Below are positions 45,327 through 54,727 of a DNA stretch of 64,000 nt, in pieces; the first letter of the stretch is position 1; every line of letters begins with the position of its first letter. The DNA is from Bradyrhizobium sp. CB2312 (GTDB lineage Bacteria > Pseudomonadota > Alphaproteobacteria > Rhizobiales > Xanthobacteraceae). The DNA lies in the NCBI RefSeq assembly GCF_029714425.1, contig NZ_CP121668.1, positions 9,321,501 to 9,385,500 on the forward strand, in the 5' to 3' direction. Under the pieces are notes generated by a model. It made no database searches. It was given only the letters and a program-made list of their open reading frames with translations, and was not told the DNA's origin. A program made the position numbers and the translations under genes.

Positions 45327-45668
45327 ATGACCTTCGACGACGTCAGAAAATTCGCGCTGACGTGGCCGGAGGTCGAGGACGGCACCTCCTACGGCACGCC
45401 GGCACTGAAAGTGCGCAAGAAGATGCTGGCGCGCCTGAAGGAAGACCGCGACAGCCTGGTGATGCCGGATGTGCCGATCGACGAACGCGCGATGCTGGTC
45501 GAGAGCCAGCCAGGAATCTTCTATTTCACCGACCACTACGCCGACTATCCGATCGTGCTGATCCGCCTGTCGAAGGCGAAGCGCGCGATCGTCGAGCCGT
45601 TCCTGCGGCGGCGCTGGCGCGCGCTGGCCTCGAAGGCGGCGCGCACCGCATTCGACGCCAGCCTGTAG
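45327..45668 (+). CDS. MmcQ/YjbR family DNA-binding-like protein
   Basis: The 113-residue protein starts MTFDDVRKFALTWPEVEDGTSYGTPALKV, the hallmark of the MmcQ/YjbR (CyaY-like fold) family, and contains FYFTDHYADYPIVLIRL. Members are small proteins of unknown role, often annotated as DNA-binding. It lies 10 bases after lepB and is followed closely by the broken nucleotidyltransferase gene. Confidence 0.9.
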   Translation: MTFDDVRKFALTWPEVEDGTSYGTPALKVRKKMLARLKEDRDSLVMPDVPIDERAMLVESQPGIFYFTDHYADYPIVLIRLSKAKRAIVEPFLRRRWRALASKAARTAFDASL

Positions 45669-45671
45669 GTC

Positions 45672-46247
45672 ATGGCCGCGATGGATCGCGATCGTTTCCT
45701 CGCATTAGCGCTGAAAAATCCCGTCAATGCCGCGATCGTCGACGAACTCGCGCGGCTGGACCTGCCGGATGCATGGCTGGTCTCGGGATGCCTGGTGCAG
45801 ACCGTATGAAACGTGCTCACCGGCCGCGCCATCGATCACGGCATCGCCGACTACGACGCGTTCTATTTCGACCCTGACACCTCGTGGGAGGCGGAGGATG
45901 CGGTGATCCGCAAGCTGCATGAGCGGCTGGCGCATCTCGGCGTCAAGGTCGAGATCCGCAACCAGGCACGCGTGCATCTGTGGTATCCCGGCAAGCACGG
46001 CCTGCCCTATCCGCCCCTGAGAAGCTCGACGGAGGGCATCGACCGCTTCCTCACGCAGAACACGCAAATCGGCGTCAGGCGCGCAGGCGATGGCTACGAG
46101 GTCTACGCGCCGCGCGGCTTTGGCGATGTCGCAGGGCTGATCGCGCGGCCAAATCCGGGACCGAATTTTTCGGCGGCGAATTACGCGGTGAAGGCCGGGC
46201 GATGGAAAGCGCTATGGCCGGAGCTCACGGTGATCGCGGCGGAGTAG
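45672..46247 (+). pseudogene. Nucleotidyltransferase family gene with in-frame TGA
   Basis: From ATG 45672 the frame encodes MAAMDRDRFLALALKNPV and LVSGCLVQTV, then TGA at 45807-45809, and continues in the same frame with NVLTGRAIDHGIADYDAFYF through to 46247. In this nucleotidyltransferase-like family (NTP_transf_6/DUF925 type) the position is normally Trp, so TGG has become TGA. Both halves are otherwise intact, with no other stop, so the mutation is recent or a sequencing error. An in-frame ATG after the stop does not exist near the break; reinitiation at GTG is possible but would lose the nucleotide-binding start. Confidence 0.82.
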
Positions 46248-46250
46248 ATG

Positions 46251-46343
46251 CCGTAGGGTGGGCAAAGCGAAGCGTGCCCACCACCTCTTGTAATAGTTGA
46301 AAGATCGTGGGCACGGCGCTTTGCGCCTTTGCCCACCCTACGA
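46251..46343. repeat. GTAGGGTGGGCAAAG palindromic repeat, copy 2
   Basis: CGTAGGGTGGGCAAAGC and GCCTTTGCCCACCCTACG form outer arms; GCGTGCCCACC and GTGGGCACGG form an inner pair. It follows the pseudogene directly. Confidence 0.85.
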
Positions 46344-46370
46344 CAGCAATGACGATGGAAAGAGCTGCGC

Positions 46371-46919
46371 CTACCGCACCACGCCCGACGTAAACCCCGC
46401 TTTGCGGCGCGGCGGCTTGATTTCCTTCTTCAGGAAGCAGCGCGCCTCGCGCCCGGTGTAGCCGGGGCGGGCATAGGTGAAGGCGCGACATTTGTTGTCG
46501 GCGATGCAGGCCGCCTTGCAGGCCTCCTCGCCTTCGCCCTCCTTGAGCTCGAAATTGCGCAGATCGCCGCCGGGGCGGTCGATCGACGTCTCCACGCCTT
46601 CGACCCGCGGCTCGATCACGCCGGCACCGCGCACACCGGAGATGCAGCAATTGCCCGGCACGCGCGGCGGCACGACGTTCTTGAGCCAGCACACGGCCGA
46701 GCCGCCTTCGACATCGGGATAGCTGAAGCTCCAGGAACGACAGCGGCGGTCGCGCTCGCAGAGCAGCGCGCAATCCTCGGGATCGCCCGAGGTGACCGGC
46801 GTGCTGAAATAGTCGCCGCCGGGCCGATCGAACGCTGTCTGGGCGCGCACGGGCCAGCTCGCACATGCGAACGAAAGCAGCGCGACGCAGGCCACGACGC
46901 TTGCCAAGACCTTCGCCAT
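46371..46919 (-). CDS. Exported PAN/Apple domain protein
   Basis: From MAKVLASVVACVALL the protein is 182 residues with a signal peptide (cleavage near RAQ-TAF). Two PAN/Apple-like modules follow, each opening DRPGGD and holding a set of Cys: module 1 has CALLCERDRRCRSWSF and CWLKN, module 2 has CKAACIADNKCRAFTY and CFLKK. PAN domains bind proteins or carbohydrates outside the cell. An ATG at 46949 would add ten residues. It stands alone; the ligand is unknown. Confidence 0.87.
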   Translation of the reverse strand: MAKVLASVVACVALLSFACASWPVRAQTAFDRPGGDYFSTPVTSGDPEDCALLCERDRRCRSWSFSYPDVEGGSAVCWLKNVVPPRVPGNCCISGVRGAGVIEPRVEGVETSIDRPGGDLRNFELKEGEGEEACKAACIADNKCRAFTYARPGYTGREARCFLKKEIKPPRRKAGFTSGVVR

Positions 46920-47062
46920 GACGGCCCTGGGCGGGCGGCCCTTCCCCATCAGAACAGCTTTCGAGTTATTGACGACGCTCAGGTTTTTTCAGCCGGTCAT
47001 TTGATCGCCGCAAACCTGTATGGGCGATGAACGGCTCAAGTCCTGGGCGTTGGCCTATGTGT

Positions 47063-48433
47063 CTAGAAAGCGTATTCCGCGTAGGCCGGTTCCACCGAGC
47101 CGTTCCAAGGACCGTTGAACTTCTCGAGCATCTCCTCGGCCGGCGTGCGGCCGGAATCGATGATGCGATCGAGCGGCTCCAGATGCCGGGTCTCGTCACG
47201 GCCGAGTTGGTCGATCCGGCCGCGCCGGCGCAGGCCGGCATGTGCCAGAACGAGGCACTCCTTGGCGATCTCGAACAGATAGCGGTCCTTGAGCCGCGCC
47301 TTGAAGCCGAAGCGCGGCACGTCGTCGCGCAGGGCCTGGCGTTCATGCGCGCTCCAGTGCTTCACCATGTCCCAGGCGGCATCGAGGGAGACATCGTCAT
47401 AAAGCAGCCCGACCCAGAACGCGGGCAGCGCCGGCAGCCGGCCCCACGGGCCGCCGTCGGAGCCGCGCATCTCGAGATAACGCTTCAGGCGCACCTCGGG
47501 GAAGATCGTCGAGAGATGGTTGGCCCAGTCCGACAGGGTCGGACGCTCGCCGGGGAGGTTGTTGTTGCGGCCGTCGAAGAAGGCACGGAACGAGGAGCCC
47601 GAGACGTCGATATACTCCTCGCCGCGCTTGACGAAATACATGGGCACGTCGAGCGCGTAATCGACATAGCGCTCGAACCCCATGCCGTCCTCGAACGCCC
47701 ACGGCATCATGCCCGCACGCGCATTGTCGGTGTCGCGCCAGATCTCGGAACGGAACGAGAGGAAGCCGTTCGGCTTGCCTTCGGTGAACGGCGAATTGGC
47801 GAACAGCGCAGTCGCGACCGGTTGGAGCGCGAGCGAGACGCGCAGCTTCTTGACCATGTCGGCTTCGGAGGAGAAGTCGAGATTGGTCTGCACGGTGCAG
47901 GTCCGGTACATCATGTCGAGGCCGTACCGGCCGACCTTCGGCATGTAATTGGTCATGATCTTGTAGCGGCCCTTGGGCATCACCGGGATGTCGGCGCGCG
48001 ACCAGGACGGCGTCATGCCGAGGCCGAGGAAGCCGATGCCGAGCGGAGCCGCGATCTCGCGCACCTGCGCCAGATGCGCCATCAGCTCGCTCTGGGTCTG
48101 GTGCACGTTCTCGACCGGCGCGCCCGAAAGCTCGAACTGTCCGCCGGGCTCGAGTGAGATCGCGCCGCCGCCGGTGACGTCGTAGAGGCCGATGATGTTG
48201 CCCTTCTCCATGATCGGCTCCCAGCCGAGCAGGAGCTTCATGCCCTCGAGCAGCGCGCCGATGCCGCGCGGGCCTTCGTAAGGCACCGGACGGTGGCCCT
48301 CGAGCGTGAACGGCGTCTTCTCGTGCTCGGTGCCCAAACGGAAGTCGGACGGGTCCTTGCAGCCGGCCTCGAACCACGCGACGAGCTCATCGCGCGATTG
48401 CAGCGGCGTCATATCGATCTGGTCTCGCGCCAT
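47063..48433 (-). CDS. gshA: Glutamate-cysteine ligase
   Basis: It makes gamma-glutamylcysteine, the first step of glutathione synthesis. The 456-residue protein is the plant/alphaproteobacterial GCS2 type. Motifs include FRLGTEHEKTPF, ALLEGMKLLLGWEPIMEKGNIIGL (in parts), ISLEPGGQFELSGAP, MYRTCTVQTNLDFSSEADM and the C-terminal DETRHLEPLD-like segment, all in the standard order. It stands alone. It is near a MarR-controlled glutathione S-transferase, which uses its product. Confidence 0.95.
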   Translation of the reverse strand: MARDQIDMTPLQSRDELVAWFEAGCKDPSDFRLGTEHEKTPFTLEGHRPVPYEGPRGIGALLEGMKLLLGWEPIMEKGNIIGLYDVTGGGAISLEPGGQFELSGAPVENVHQTQSELMAHLAQVREIAAPLGIGFLGLGMTPSWSRADIPVMPKGRYKIMTNYMPKVGRYGLDMMYRTCTVQTNLDFSSEADMVKKLRVSLALQPVATALFANSPFTEGKPNGFLSFRSEIWRDTDNARAGMMPWAFEDGMGFERYVDYALDVPMYFVKRGEEYIDVSGSSFRAFFDGRNNNLPGERPTLSDWANHLSTIFPEVRLKRYLEMRGSDGGPWGRLPALPAFWVGLLYDDVSLDAAWDMVKHWSAHERQALRDDVPRFGFKARLKDRYLFEIAKECLVLAHAGLRRRGRIDQLGRDETRHLEPLDRIIDSGRTPAEEMLEKFNGPWNGSVEPAYAEYAF

Positions 48434-48532
48434 ATCAAACTCTAATCAAAAGCGCTTCGACCGAATGCGCGCGGGTGACGGGATGGTCCGCGAACCCACC
48501 GGGCGCGCGGACGTGCTGGTTTTGCCGCGCGA

Positions 48533-49030
48533 TCATCGCGTCGGCGAGGTTTCGTTGACGTTGGCGACGGGCGGCAGCTTCATCTCGCCGCACGAGCAGC
48601 CGAGGCGGTCGAGCAGACCGCTGAGCTTGACGGCATCGGCATCGGACAATTTCGAGCCGACATACTTCTCGATTGCGGCCGAATAGGCACCCCACATCCG
48701 CTTCTGCAATTCGCGGCCGGCTTCCGTGATCTCGACGAACTGGCCACGCTTGTCGATCTTGCATTCGCGCCGGGAGGCAAGGCCTTCGTCGACCAGGCGG
48801 TCGATCAGGCGCGAGGTCGAGTATTGCGGGATCAGCATCTGCCGCTCGAGCTCGACCGGCCGCAGCTCTCCGCTCGGCGCACGCGACAATTCCAGCAGCG
48901 CGTCATACCAGGCCAGCGGCGGGAAGCCCGCCTTCTTCAGATCCTGCTCGACGCAATCGAGCACGCGGCTCTGCACCCGCATCAGGCGGATCCAGGCGGA
49001 GGTTGCCTCGGTCGATGGTTTGCGTTTCAT
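48533..49030 (-). CDS. MarR family transcriptional regulator
   Basis: The 165-residue protein has the MarR winged helix: LELSRAPSGELRPVELERQM, then QYSTSRLIDRLVDEGLASRRECKIDKRGQFVEIT (in parts). The start is ATG 49030; a TTG four codons upstream is less likely. It is divergent from a glutathione S-transferase gene, with paired dyads in the 127-base gap. Two Cys near the C-terminus (GCSCGEM) could sense oxidants or electrophiles. Confidence 0.9.
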   Translation of the reverse strand: MKRKPSTEATSAWIRLMRVQSRVLDCVEQDLKKAGFPPLAWYDALLELSRAPSGELRPVELERQMLIPQYSTSRLIDRLVDEGLASRRECKIDKRGQFVEITEAGRELQKRMWGAYSAAIEKYVGSKLSDADAVKLSGLLDRLGCSCGEMKLPPVANVNETSPTR

Positions 49031-49069
49031 GGTCCCGCTCAAGCTCGTCGTCCGTGTCTTACCCCATTC

Positions 49070-49111
49070 GATGCAGCTGCATCAATCTTGACTATTCCAT
49101 GCAGACGCATG
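49070..49111. promoter_or_regulatory. Two dyads overlapping the gst promoter, candidate MarR operator
   Basis: GATGCAGCTGCATC (49070-49083) is a perfect 14-bp palindrome, and CATGC-AGAC-GCATG (49098-49111) is a second dyad of the same half-sites, 28 bases away centre to centre. A TTGACT (-35-like) lies between them at 49088-49093. A MarR dimer bound at each would block both divergent promoters. Confidence 0.6.
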
Positions 49112-49156
49112 TAGTCGTTCTTTCGCCCTAGCCAAGCGGCAAGAGGAGGAAATTCC

Positions 49157-49771
49157 ATGAAACTGTACTATTCGCCCGGCGCCTGCTCCCTGTCCCCCCA
49201 CATCGCGCTCCTGGAAGCCGGCCTGCCTTACGAGCTGGTCAAGGTCGATATCCGGGCCAAGAAGCTCGAAAACGGTGAGGATTATCTGAAGCTGAACCCC
49301 AAGGGTCAGGTCCCCGCACTAGGCCTCGACAGCGGTGAGATCGTGACCGAAGGCCCGGTGATTGTCCAGATGATCGCCGATCAGGCCTCGGCCAAGGCGC
49401 TGGCGCCGGCCCATGGCAGTTCCGAGCGCTACAAGCTGCTCGAGTGGCTGAATTTCCTCACCTCGGAGGTCCACAAGAGCTTCGGCCCGCTGTTCGCGCC
49501 GGCGCTGAACGACGAGGCCAAGGCCTTCTTCAAGGATCGCGTCATGGGCAAGCTGAAATACATCGACAGCCAGCTCGCAGGCCGCGACTACCTGATGGGC
49601 CAGCAGTTCACGGTCGCCGACGGCTATCTCTTCACGATGCTGACCTGGGGCGACCGGATGAAGTTCGATCTCTCGGCGATGCCGAATCTTGCGGCCTACA
49701 AGGCCCGCGTCGCGGCGCGGCCGAAGGTGCAGGAAGCGTTGGCGAAGGAAGGGTTGGCCCAGGCGAAGTAA
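49157..49771 (+). CDS. gst: Glutathione S-transferase
   Basis: The 204-residue protein is a beta-class-like GST. The thioredoxin-like N-terminal domain opens MKLYYSPGACSLSPHIALLE, where the Cys10 region and SLSPH fit beta-class active sites, and a helical C-terminal domain has GRDYLMGQQFTVADGYLFTML. It conjugates or reduces electrophiles with glutathione in the cytosol. AGGAGG lies seven bases before the ATG. It is divergent from the MarR regulator. Confidence 0.95.
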   Translation: MKLYYSPGACSLSPHIALLEAGLPYELVKVDIRAKKLENGEDYLKLNPKGQVPALGLDSGEIVTEGPVIVQMIADQASAKALAPAHGSSERYKLLEWLNFLTSEVHKSFGPLFAPALNDEAKAFFKDRVMGKLKYIDSQLAGRDYLMGQQFTVADGYLFTMLTWGDRMKFDLSAMPNLAAYKARVAARPKVQEALAKEGLAQAK

Positions 49772-49793
49772 GGACAGATCACGACTGCAACGA

Positions 49794-49823
49794 CGAAGAG
49801 CCGGACGATGATCCGGCTCTTCG
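49794..49823 (+). terminator. Hairpin after gst, probable terminator
   Basis: CGAAGAGCCGGA and TCCGGCTCTTCG form a perfect 12-bp stem around CGATGA, about 20 bases after the gst stop. It lacks a clear T run. Confidence 0.5.
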
Positions 49824-49928
49824 CTTATGGAACCCGGCGGTTCGTGACGCCGCATCTTCAATTTTTACGAGGATTGTCGGGGTTAACAATAACTCCGCCT
49901 TGTTTGCTCCACGAACGTCACCATCCTT

Positions 49929-50306
49929 GTGAGAGCAATACAGTTGGCTCAACCTCAGCTCGGGACGCAATGCGGACCGCTGAACTGGGAAGCTGTCGTG
50001 ACGATCGTATTTTGTCTATTGCTCGTGAGCGGAATCACCGGACTGGCGACCGGGCTGTTCTTCCGAGTCTGGGCGCTGGTGCTCGTCTCGCCGGCCATCG
50101 CAATTCTTGCAGCGATCGTTCTGCAGAGCTCGAACTTCGGATTCTGGACGGGCGTTCCGATCGTCGTCAGCTGCCTGCTGGTCGGCCAGCTCGCCTATCT
50201 GGCAGGGGCGTTCCACCTGCACAGAGGGGAACTCTCAATGCAGGACGACGCTAACGGCGAACCAGGCAAGTATAGCCATCGCCACATCGGCGACCAGAAC
50301 GAGTAA
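49929..50306 (+). CDS. Small membrane protein, unknown function
   Basis: Read from GTG 49929, the roughly 125-residue protein has three membrane helices (TIVFCLLLVSGITGLATGLFF, WALVLVSPAIAILAAIVL and VPIVVSCLLVGQLAYLAGAF) and a polar tail with His residues. A start at GTG 49998 is also possible. The last 70 bases overlap a minus-strand gene. Function is not recognised. Confidence 0.6.
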   Translation: MRAIQLAQPQLGTQCGPLNWEAVVTIVFCLLLVSGITGLATGLFFRVWALVLVSPAIAILAAIVLQSSNFGFWTGVPIVVSCLLVGQLAYLAGAFHLHRGELSMQDDANGEPGKYSHRHIGDQNE

Positions 50307-50444
50307 GGCCAGGCCCAGCCACGAGGGAACTTTCCTGCGCCGCCGGAGCATCTTGCGGTGCGACCACGGCCGACCCAGCAGCAACAGCGGAGCGTATCTG
50401 ACCGCAACGCCGGCTGCGCTATCTTGAAACACCATGGGGCTCAT
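50235..50444 (-). CDS. Possible small membrane protein (69 aa)
   Basis: The 69-residue frame has a basic segment (RKMLRRRRKVPSW) followed by a membrane helix (LGLALLVLVADVAMAILAWFAVSVVL). The positive-inside pattern favours a real protein. It overlaps the convergent membrane protein gene by 72 bases. No clear ribosome-binding site is seen, so this is tentative. Confidence 0.4.
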   Translation of the reverse strand: MSPMVFQDSAAGVAVRYAPLLLLGRPWSHRKMLRRRRKVPSWLGLALLVLVADVAMAILAWFAVSVVLH

Positions 50445-50683
50445 TGCGGGACACCTTCACTGCTAATCGTCGCGATGTGGATTCGTTAGCAAGAGCGGTG
50501 CCAGTGCGGAGCGGGCGTGACCGTTGCGGGGATTTGGAGCGGCCCTAGTGTGGCACGGAAACACACGAACCGATGTGACAGGGCCCAAGCAAGACGTGGC
50601 GGGATTGGTGATCCGGTCTTTTTCATTGTGAACCATTTGGCAGGTAACGACGTCGAAGGAGCATCTCCCCGAGACAATGCCCC

Positions 50684-51028
50684 ATGAATATGATCGTCCT
50701 GATGACCGCCGCTGGCGCCCCGCTCGCGATGCTCGGCCTGTCGACGCCGGTCGCGTCCCAGCGCAACTGCATCTTCATGATCCATCCGCAGATCACCTCG
50801 TCCGTGTTCGAGAGCAAGGAAGGAAAGATCGTCTTTCCCGACCGGCCGACCGAATATCCGTGCAGCTACGCCAAAAAGAAGGGCGGAGTGGACATCGCCT
50901 TCACCAACCAGAATGGCTGGCGCTTCGAGGTGCGTATTGGCCGCGGCGACGAAGGTCGCTGGAAAGCCAGTCTCGCCGACGATGCGGTCTCGGGCCGCGC
51001 GTTCTCGCCATTCGGCGACGGAAAATAA
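50684..51028 (+). CDS. Small exported protein, unknown function (114 aa)
   Basis: The 114-residue protein has a weak signal-like N-terminus (MNMIVLMTAAGAPLAMLGL) and a compact beta-rich domain with two Cys (NCIFMIHP and YPCSYAKKKGG), which may form a disulfide. GAAGGAG lies rather far upstream. It ends directly in a strong terminator. Function unknown. Confidence 0.65.
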   Translation: MNMIVLMTAAGAPLAMLGLSTPVASQRNCIFMIHPQITSSVFESKEGKIVFPDRPTEYPCSYAKKKGGVDIAFTNQNGWRFEVRIGRGDEGRWKASLADDAVSGRAFSPFGDGK

Positions 51029-51060
51029 AAAGGCCGGATCGAGGATCCGGCCTTTGTTGT
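51027..51060. terminator. Bidirectional terminator
   Basis: AAAAAGGCCGGATC and GATCCGGCCTTT form a long stem around GAG, with a T run in one direction and A run in the other. It serves the exported protein gene and the convergent beta-oxidation operon, whose last gene ends at 51081. Confidence 0.85.
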
Positions 51061-51080
51061 TTCTGCGTCGTCGGGTGCCG

Positions 51081-53294
51081 TCAGGCCGCCGTCTTCTTCG
51101 GCGCGAAACGGCCGTAGAAGGTCTCGCCCTTCGCCGCCATGTCCTCGAGCAGCTTCGGCGGGGTGAAGCGCGAGCCATACTTCGCCTCGAGCTTGTGGCA
51201 GAGTTCGACGAACTTCTTCGTGCCCATGAAGTCGATGTAGGACAGCGTGCCGCCGGTGAACGGCGCGAAGCCGAAGCCGAGGATCGAGCCGACATCCGCC
51301 TCACGCGGATCGGTGATGACGTGATCCTCGACCGTGCGCGCGGCTTCCACCGCCTGCACCACCAGGAAGCGCTGCTTCAGCTCCTCGACGTCGAGCGTGT
51401 CGGGGTCGAGCTGCTTCGGCTGCAGCGCCGAGAGGCCCGGCCACAGGCTCTTCTGACCCTTGCCCTTCTCGGGATAGTCGTAAAAACCCTTGCTGTTCTT
51501 GCGGCCGAGGCGGCCCTGGTTCTCGACCATCTCCACCATCAGCTTCTTCTGATCGGGGTTGATGGCATTGGGACCGAGATCGGCTTCGGTGGCCTTCATG
51601 ATCTTGAGGCCGAGATCGAGCGCGACTTCATCCGAGAGCGAGAGCGGGCCGACAGGCATGCCGGCCATCTTGGCGCAGTTCTCGATCATCGCCGGCGGCA
51701 CGCCTTCGAGGAACATCTCGTTGCCTTCGGCGACGTAGCGGCCGACGCAACGATTGGCGAAGAAGCCGCGGCTGTCATTGACGACGATCGGCGTCTTGCC
51801 GATCTGCCGGACATAGTCGAGCGCGGTCGCGAGCGCGACATCGCCGGTGTTCTTGCCGAGGATGATCTCGACCAGCATCATCTTCTCGACCGGCGAGAAG
51901 AAGTGGATGCCGACGAACTTGCCCTGGTCCTTGAAGCTCTCGGCCAGCGAGGTGATCGGCAGGGTCGAGGTGTTCGAGGCGAAGATCACGTCCGGCTTGA
52001 GATATTCCTGCGCCTTGGCGAAGGTCTCGGCCTTGACCTTGCGGTCCTCGAACACGGCCTCGATGACGAGGTCGACATCCTTCAGCGCGGCGTAGTCAGC
52101 CGTCGGCGTGATACGCGCGAGCAGCGCTTCGGCATCGCCCGGCTTGGCGCGGCCCTTCTTGATCTGGTCCTCGATCACCTTCTGCGCGTGCGCCTTGCCC
52201 TTGTCGGCGCTCTCCTGATCGCGATCGATCAGCACGACGTCAAGGCCGGCGCGGGCCGAGACATAGCCAACGCTCGCGCCCATGAAGCCGGCGCCGATCA
52301 CGGCGATCTTCTTCACCTTGGTCGCGGGCACGTCCTTCGGACGGCGCGCGCCCTTGTTCAGCTCCTGCATCGACAGGAACAGGCTGCGGATCATCGCCGC
52401 CGCTTCCTTCGAACGCAGCACCGATGTGAAGTAGCGCGACTCGACGCGGAGCGCGGCGTCGATCGGCAGCTGGAGGCCTTCATAGACGCAGCTCATGATC
52501 GCGCGCGCGGCCGGATAGTTGTCGTAGGTCTCGCGGCGGTAGATCGCGTTGCCGGCCGGGAACATCATCATGCCGGCCTTGGAGAACACCGGTCCGCCGG
52601 GCAGCTTGAAGCCCTTCTCGTCCCACGGCGCGACAGCCTTGCCACCGCCCTTGATCCAGTCCTTCGCGGCCTTGACGAGGTCGGCGGCCGGAACGATGGC
52701 GTGGATCAGATTCAGCGCCTTGGCTTTCTCGACGGTGACCGGATCGCCCTTGAGCAGGATGGTCATCGCGTCCTGCGGCGGCACCAGACGCGGCACGCGC
52801 TGCGTACCGCCGGCGCCGGGGAACAGACCGACCTTGACCTCGGGCAGGCCGAGGCGGGTCTTGGGATTCTCCGCGGCCACGCGATAGTGACAGCACAGCG
52901 TGATCTCGAAGCCGCCGCCGAGCGCGAGGCCATTGATCGCGGCCGCCCACGGCTTGCCTGATGTCTCGATCGAGCGCAGCACCTGCGAGAAGCGGCGGCT
53001 CTGGTCGAACAGCATCTGGTTCGCGGCGGTCTCGCCCTGCTCCTTCAGAACCTTGGCATAGGCCTGGTTCATGCCTTCGAGCATGGAGAGGTCAGCGCCG
53101 GCGCAGAACGCTTCCTTGGCCGAGGTGATGACGACGCCCTTCACCGCGGCGTCGGCCGTGGTTTGCTTGACGATCGCGTCGAGCTCGCTGGTCGAGGTCT
53201 CGTCGAGCACGTTCATCGAGCGGCCCGGGATGTCCCAGGTGACGAGCGCGATGCCGTCGGAATCAGTCTCAACCCTAAAGTTCTTGTAAGCCAT
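51081..53294 (-). CDS. fadJ: 3-hydroxyacyl-CoA dehydrogenase/enoyl-CoA hydratase (trifunctional alpha-type)
   Basis: It performs hydration and dehydrogenation in fatty-acid beta-oxidation. The 737-residue protein has an N-terminal crotonase domain (residues about 1-200; GADLSMLEGM, NGLALGGGFEITLCCHYRVA, LGLPEVKVGLFPGAGGTQRV). An NAD-binding 3HCDH domain (VIGAGFMGASVGYVSARAGLDVVLIDRD in parts, near 333) follows, then 3HCDH C-terminal repeats. The operon continues from the thiolase, 155 bases upstream, with a repeat in between. FadB-type naming is also possible. Confidence 0.94.
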   Translation of the reverse strand: MAYKNFRVETDSDGIALVTWDIPGRSMNVLDETSTSELDAIVKQTTADAAVKGVVITSAKEAFCAGADLSMLEGMNQAYAKVLKEQGETAANQMLFDQSRRFSQVLRSIETSGKPWAAAINGLALGGGFEITLCCHYRVAAENPKTRLGLPEVKVGLFPGAGGTQRVPRLVPPQDAMTILLKGDPVTVEKAKALNLIHAIVPAADLVKAAKDWIKGGGKAVAPWDEKGFKLPGGPVFSKAGMMMFPAGNAIYRRETYDNYPAARAIMSCVYEGLQLPIDAALRVESRYFTSVLRSKEAAAMIRSLFLSMQELNKGARRPKDVPATKVKKIAVIGAGFMGASVGYVSARAGLDVVLIDRDQESADKGKAHAQKVIEDQIKKGRAKPGDAEALLARITPTADYAALKDVDLVIEAVFEDRKVKAETFAKAQEYLKPDVIFASNTSTLPITSLAESFKDQGKFVGIHFFSPVEKMMLVEIILGKNTGDVALATALDYVRQIGKTPIVVNDSRGFFANRCVGRYVAEGNEMFLEGVPPAMIENCAKMAGMPVGPLSLSDEVALDLGLKIMKATEADLGPNAINPDQKKLMVEMVENQGRLGRKNSKGFYDYPEKGKGQKSLWPGLSALQPKQLDPDTLDVEELKQRFLVVQAVEAARTVEDHVITDPREADVGSILGFGFAPFTGGTLSYIDFMGTKKFVELCHKLEAKYGSRFTPPKLLEDMAAKGETFYGRFAPKKTAA

Positions 53295-53351
53295 GTTGGT
53301 TGCTCCTCGGTGCCGCAGCCGATGTCAGGCGCGGCGGTTGACTCTGGATCT

Positions 53352-53442
53352 CGTAGGGTGGGCAAAGGCGCCCTTGCGCCGTGCCCACCATCTTTCGCGG
53401 AGATATCAGCGGTGGGTATGCTTCGCTTTGCCCACCCTACGG
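53352..53442. repeat. GTAGGGTGGGCAAAG palindromic repeat, copy 3
   Basis: CGTAGGGTGGGCAAAGG and CTTTGCCCACCCTACGG are the outer arms; GCGCCGTGCCCACC and GGTGGGTATGC are inner. It lies inside the beta-oxidation operon between the thiolase and fadJ genes. Confidence 0.85.
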
Positions 53443-53449
53443 CGGCTCG

Positions 53450-54658
<1,209 letters not shown>

Positions 54659-54727
54659 GGGAGCCTCCTGATTGCAGTTATTGGTTACGACCGCGGCGCG
54701 ATCGGATCATTGGTGAAGCGAGAAGCC

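Noticed and set aside
45807..45809. Selenocysteine at the in-frame TGA
   Set aside because: The family has Trp here, no bacterial SECIS-like hairpin is seen just downstream, and no selenoprotein features are present.
50913..52961. Long open frame (682 codons) opposite fadJ
   Set aside because: It is an antisense shadow of fadJ with His/Arg/Glu/Asp-rich composition and no motif or ribosome-binding site.
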